From JAHEKD01 sp965204695 (lineage in GTDB: Bacteria; Pseudomonadota; Gammaproteobacteria; Arenicellales; JAHEKD01), in assembly GCA_965204695.1 (NCBI GenBank), contig OZ242007.1:1612001-1676000 (forward strand): a stretch of 64,000 bases of DNA, read 5' to 3'. Positions 61,614 through 64,000 of this stretch are shown in pieces (the stretch's first letter is position 1; each line of letters opens with the position of its first letter). Made by a program: the position numbers and the translations under genes. The notes below the pieces were generated by a model that was not told the DNA's origin, did not search any database, and saw only the letters and a program-made list of their open reading frames with translations.

Positions 61614-62171
61614 ATGGTTAGCAAATTAATAAAACAAATCGTCTTTTTGTTCGGGGTAACTCAGATTACCACTTTGCATGCCTTTGACTGCAGTGTCATC
61701 TATGATGAGTTCGACAGTTTGATGCATAAAGATTTCCTAACCACACCAGAGAATTACGTCTCTGCTGTATCCAGCGAACTTAGCTTTGAAGATTTTAATG
61801 CAACTCAGAAAGGCAAATTTTATTTGCGCAAAGATCGACCTGAGCGTGGTATTGGTGTGGTATTTACCAACGACAAATTGTACGGCAAATTTATATTTCA
61901 TTGGCCACAAGCTGAACGACTAATTTTTGAAGATATCATCATTTATAACCGGGTCGAAGATGGTTATGCGCCTTTTCATCATGGTTCTATTGAACTAAAA
62001 CCTGGACAGTCAATAGATCTGGATATGGGTAACATTTACTTAGCAGAAGCTGAAGGGAGTGATCAAATTAGAGCTGACTTTTCTCTGTCTGAGAATAGCA
62101 CCAACCCGATATTAAGCAGTATCAATGAGGCTCGGGTTTATTTTCCAATGGCATCGTTGTGTGACTCGTAA
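61614..62171 (+). CDS. Exported protein of unknown function
   Basis: I do not recognise this family. The 185-aa protein has a Sec signal (about 1-23, ending TTLHA), then FDCSVIYDEFDSL and a beta-rich body with FHHGSIELKPGQSIDLD. TATAAT at 61584-61589, 24 bases upstream, could be its own -10. Its last 50 bases overlap plsC, which is convergent. Confidence 0.75.
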   Translation: MVSKLIKQIVFLFGVTQITTLHAFDCSVIYDEFDSLMHKDFLTTPENYVSAVSSELSFEDFNATQKGKFYLRKDRPERGIGVVFTNDKLYGKFIFHWPQAERLIFEDIIIYNRVEDGYAPFHHGSIELKPGQSIDLDMGNIYLAEAEGSDQIRADFSLSENSTNPILSSINEARVYFPMASLCDS

Positions 62172-62880
62172 GTTCAGATTCTAGTTTGCCTAGCGTTCGT
62201 TCAATCCAATCCTTTGCTTGATCGTTTACTTGATCAGCCGATTTATCTAATGTTTTGATCGTCTCACCGATAACCACCTCAACGGTACCCGGATATTTGA
62301 GGATTCCTTTACGCGGCCAAAAACTACCCGAATTATGAGTAATCGGAACCACCGGCACCTGATTTTTTACCGCTAACATTGCACCACCCACATTAAAACG
62401 ACCAAAATCACCCGGTACTTTTCTTGTGCCTTGTGGACAAATCACTATACACAAACCACTGTCTAAACGTTGTTTACCCTGTGCAAGCAATTGTTTTAAA
62501 GCAGCTTTATTTTGAGATCGATCAATAGCAATTGGCATCGCCTGAGCTAAACCCCAACCAAAAACTGGAATGCGCAATAGTTCCTTTTTTAACACCCAGC
62601 AATGAGGGGGCAATAAGAATAACAAAGCCATGGTTTCCCAGGCGGATTGATGATTGACCAAGGCCACGAATGGCGCTTCAGGAAGCTTGTCCAATCCCTT
62701 TATTGAATAATCTAAAGCGCAACATATTTTTAGCCATTTGATAACCAGCCAACCCCAGCCACTAATTACACTCACCTTTTTTTGTACAGGTAAAAAAAAA
62801 GCCAATAAGGTCAAAGGGAAATAGAATAAGGTGATCACAGCCTGACCGAGTAAAAATATAATTGAGCGGATGAACAACAT
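62122..62880 (-). CDS. plsC: 1-acyl-sn-glycerol-3-phosphate acyltransferase
   Basis: PlsC adds the second acyl chain to make phosphatidic acid at the inner membrane. The 252-aa protein has N-terminal hydrophobic segments, the acyltransferase motif NHQSAWET (H-x4-E form), then FVPVVPI-like PVVPITHNSG and ICPQGTRKVPGDF. The H-x4-E variant is common in this branch. Convergent with, and overlapping, the exported gene. Confidence 0.93.
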   Translation of the reverse strand: MLFIRSIIFLLGQAVITLFYFPLTLLAFFLPVQKKVSVISGWGWLVIKWLKICCALDYSIKGLDKLPEAPFVALVNHQSAWETMALLFLLPPHCWVLKKELLRIPVFGWGLAQAMPIAIDRSQNKAALKQLLAQGKQRLDSGLCIVICPQGTRKVPGDFGRFNVGGAMLAVKNQVPVVPITHNSGSFWPRKGILKYPGTVEVVIGETIKTLDKSADQVNDQAKDWIERTLGKLESELTSHTTMPLENKPEPH

Positions 62881-62938
62881 TAAAGCTTTGACTCAATACC
62901 TACATACCCTATCATAGCTGTTTTTGAGCAATAAGCAC

Positions 62939-63952
62939 ATGATTGATCTTCGTAGCGATACAGTTACCAAACCAAGCAAGGGCATGCTCGATGCCATGTA
63001 CAACGCTAAACTCGGCGATGATGTTTATGGCGAAGATCCTAGCGTTTTAGAACTTGAGCAACTAACTGCAGATATGCTAGGTACACAAGCGGCGATTTTT
63101 GCACCTAGCGGCACTCAGAGCAATTTATTGGCTTTAATGAGTCACTGTCAGCGTGGTGATGAATACATTGTTGGCCAGCAAGCCCATACATATCGTTATG
63201 AAGGTGGCGGTGCAGCCGTTTTAGGTAGTATACAACCACAACCTGTTGAGAATTTAGCCGATGGCACGCTGGATTTAAATCAGGTTAAAGCTAATATCAA
63301 AGCAGATGATGTGCATTTTGCTAGAACTCGACTACTTTGCTTGGAGAATACTCACGCCGGTAAAGCCTTACCCATGGATTATCTAATTGAATCAGCCGCT
63401 GTTTGCGAACAATGTCAATTAGCACATCACCTTGATGGAGCCAGACTATTCAATGCAGCAGTCAAACATAACATTGAGGTTAAAGAAATTGCTGATCATT
63501 TTGATTCAATTTCGGTGTGCCTGTCAAAAGGATTAGGTGCCCCGGTTGGTTCGGTCCTGTGTGGGTCTGGTGAATTGATTCATCAAGCCCGCAGACATCG
63601 AAAAATGCTCGGTGGCGGCATGCGTCAAGCTGGTGGTTTAGCTGCGGCTGGTATTTATGCTTTGACGAATAATATAGAACGCTTGATAGAAGACCATGAG
63701 CATGCCGCCTATCTGGCTGAAAATCTTGTCGAAATCGAGGAAATTACTGTCGAATACACTCTGAATCAGACCAATATGGTATTTGTTCAGCTTGATACAA
63801 AGCGGCAGGCCGAATTAATCGATTACATGCAAGACAAAGGGATATTGATTTCAGGTCAATATAACCTGCGTTTAGTTACCCACCTGGATGTTAATCAAAA
63901 AGATGTTGATTACGTAGTCAATAGATTTAAAGAATTTTTTTCTACTCATTAA
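62939..63952 (+). CDS. ltaE: Low-specificity L-threonine aldolase
   Basis: LtaE cleaves threonine and allo-threonine to glycine and acetaldehyde using PLP. The 337-aa protein starts MIDLRSDTVTKPSKGM and has GDDVYGEDPSV, HLDGARLFNAAV and the PLP lysine in VCLSKGLGAPVGS. ATG 62939 is used; an in-frame TTG at 62924 is less likely. It is single and near the window edge, with no gene after it. Confidence 0.96.
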   Translation: MIDLRSDTVTKPSKGMLDAMYNAKLGDDVYGEDPSVLELEQLTADMLGTQAAIFAPSGTQSNLLALMSHCQRGDEYIVGQQAHTYRYEGGGAAVLGSIQPQPVENLADGTLDLNQVKANIKADDVHFARTRLLCLENTHAGKALPMDYLIESAAVCEQCQLAHHLDGARLFNAAVKHNIEVKEIADHFDSISVCLSKGLGAPVGSVLCGSGELIHQARRHRKMLGGGMRQAGGLAAAGIYALTNNIERLIEDHEHAAYLAENLVEIEEITVEYTLNQTNMVFVQLDTKRQAELIDYMQDKGILISGQYNLRLVTHLDVNQKDVDYVVNRFKEFFSTH

Positions 63953-64000
63953 CGCTTTATATCACCAATCATGTGATTTCAATCTTATTTAGTTAAAAAA

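Noticed and set aside
63953..64000. Any gene or RNA at the right edge
   Set aside because: Only 48 AT-rich bases remain after ltaE; nothing can be supported.

Overview
The window is chromosomal DNA from a gammaproteobacterium. The gene orders hemC-hemD-hemX-hemY divergent from argH, lptM-lysA, maf-rng, fmdB-aspS, pdxA-rsmA and yicC-gmk-rpoZ-spoT-ridA-recG divergent from rph-rdgB are all typical of that class. By eye the DNA is moderately AT-rich. The genus cannot be named from the sequence. No rRNA, tRNA, CRISPR array, integrase or insertion sequence was seen.

Layout. 1-5.4 kb holds haem synthesis (hemY, hemX, hemD, hemC) and argH. 5.6-7.2 kb is a broken TIR-AAA ATPase gene, probably a decayed defence gene. 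7.3-9.2 kb is lptM-lysA followed by a repeat-rich gap where dapF might be expected. 9.2-11.3 kb has a universal stress protein with an FNR/Anr-like site, trhO and a YefM-YoeB toxin-antitoxin pair with its TGTACA operator. 11.4-15.7 kb has a fused ATP sulfurylase/APS kinase, thiamine pyrophosphokinase and a uracil salvage pair. 15.8-19.8 kb is the peroxide module katG-oxyR plus a MIP channel. 19.8-20.4 kb is a cobalamin riboswitch in front of a small unrecognised protein.

20.5-28.7 kb is an accessory surface-protein cassette. It has a small S74-like chaperone-domain protein, two secreted proteins (one a large beta-helix protein), three tandem phage-tail-collar (microcystin-dependent protein) paralogues, a beta-propeller lectin-like protein, a GNAT acetyltransferase and a DUF6916 protein. 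28.8-33.7 kb is mixed housekeeping (HAD phosphatase, SDR protein, YidD, cysS).

33.8-37.9 kb is the most striking part. A complete T-box tRNA-sensing leader with mutually exclusive antiterminator and terminator precedes a glutathione S-transferase gene and an ileS of the type 2 class, whose HIGH motif is altered to G-I-H-H. T-boxes are characteristic of Gram-positive bacteria, so this looks like a laterally acquired regulatory and coding unit.

37.9-64 kb is mostly conserved housekeeping: rlmH-maf-rng, a nitrilase, fmdB-aspS, a HAD-UbiA plus GT39 pair suggesting a polyprenyl-linked sugar pathway, ubiA-recG, ridA, spoT-rpoZ-gmk-yicC, rph-rdgB, gpmA, a Nudix hydrolase, pdxA-rsmA, plsC and ltaE. 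At least two families of dispersed intergenic repeats lie in gaps through the window.
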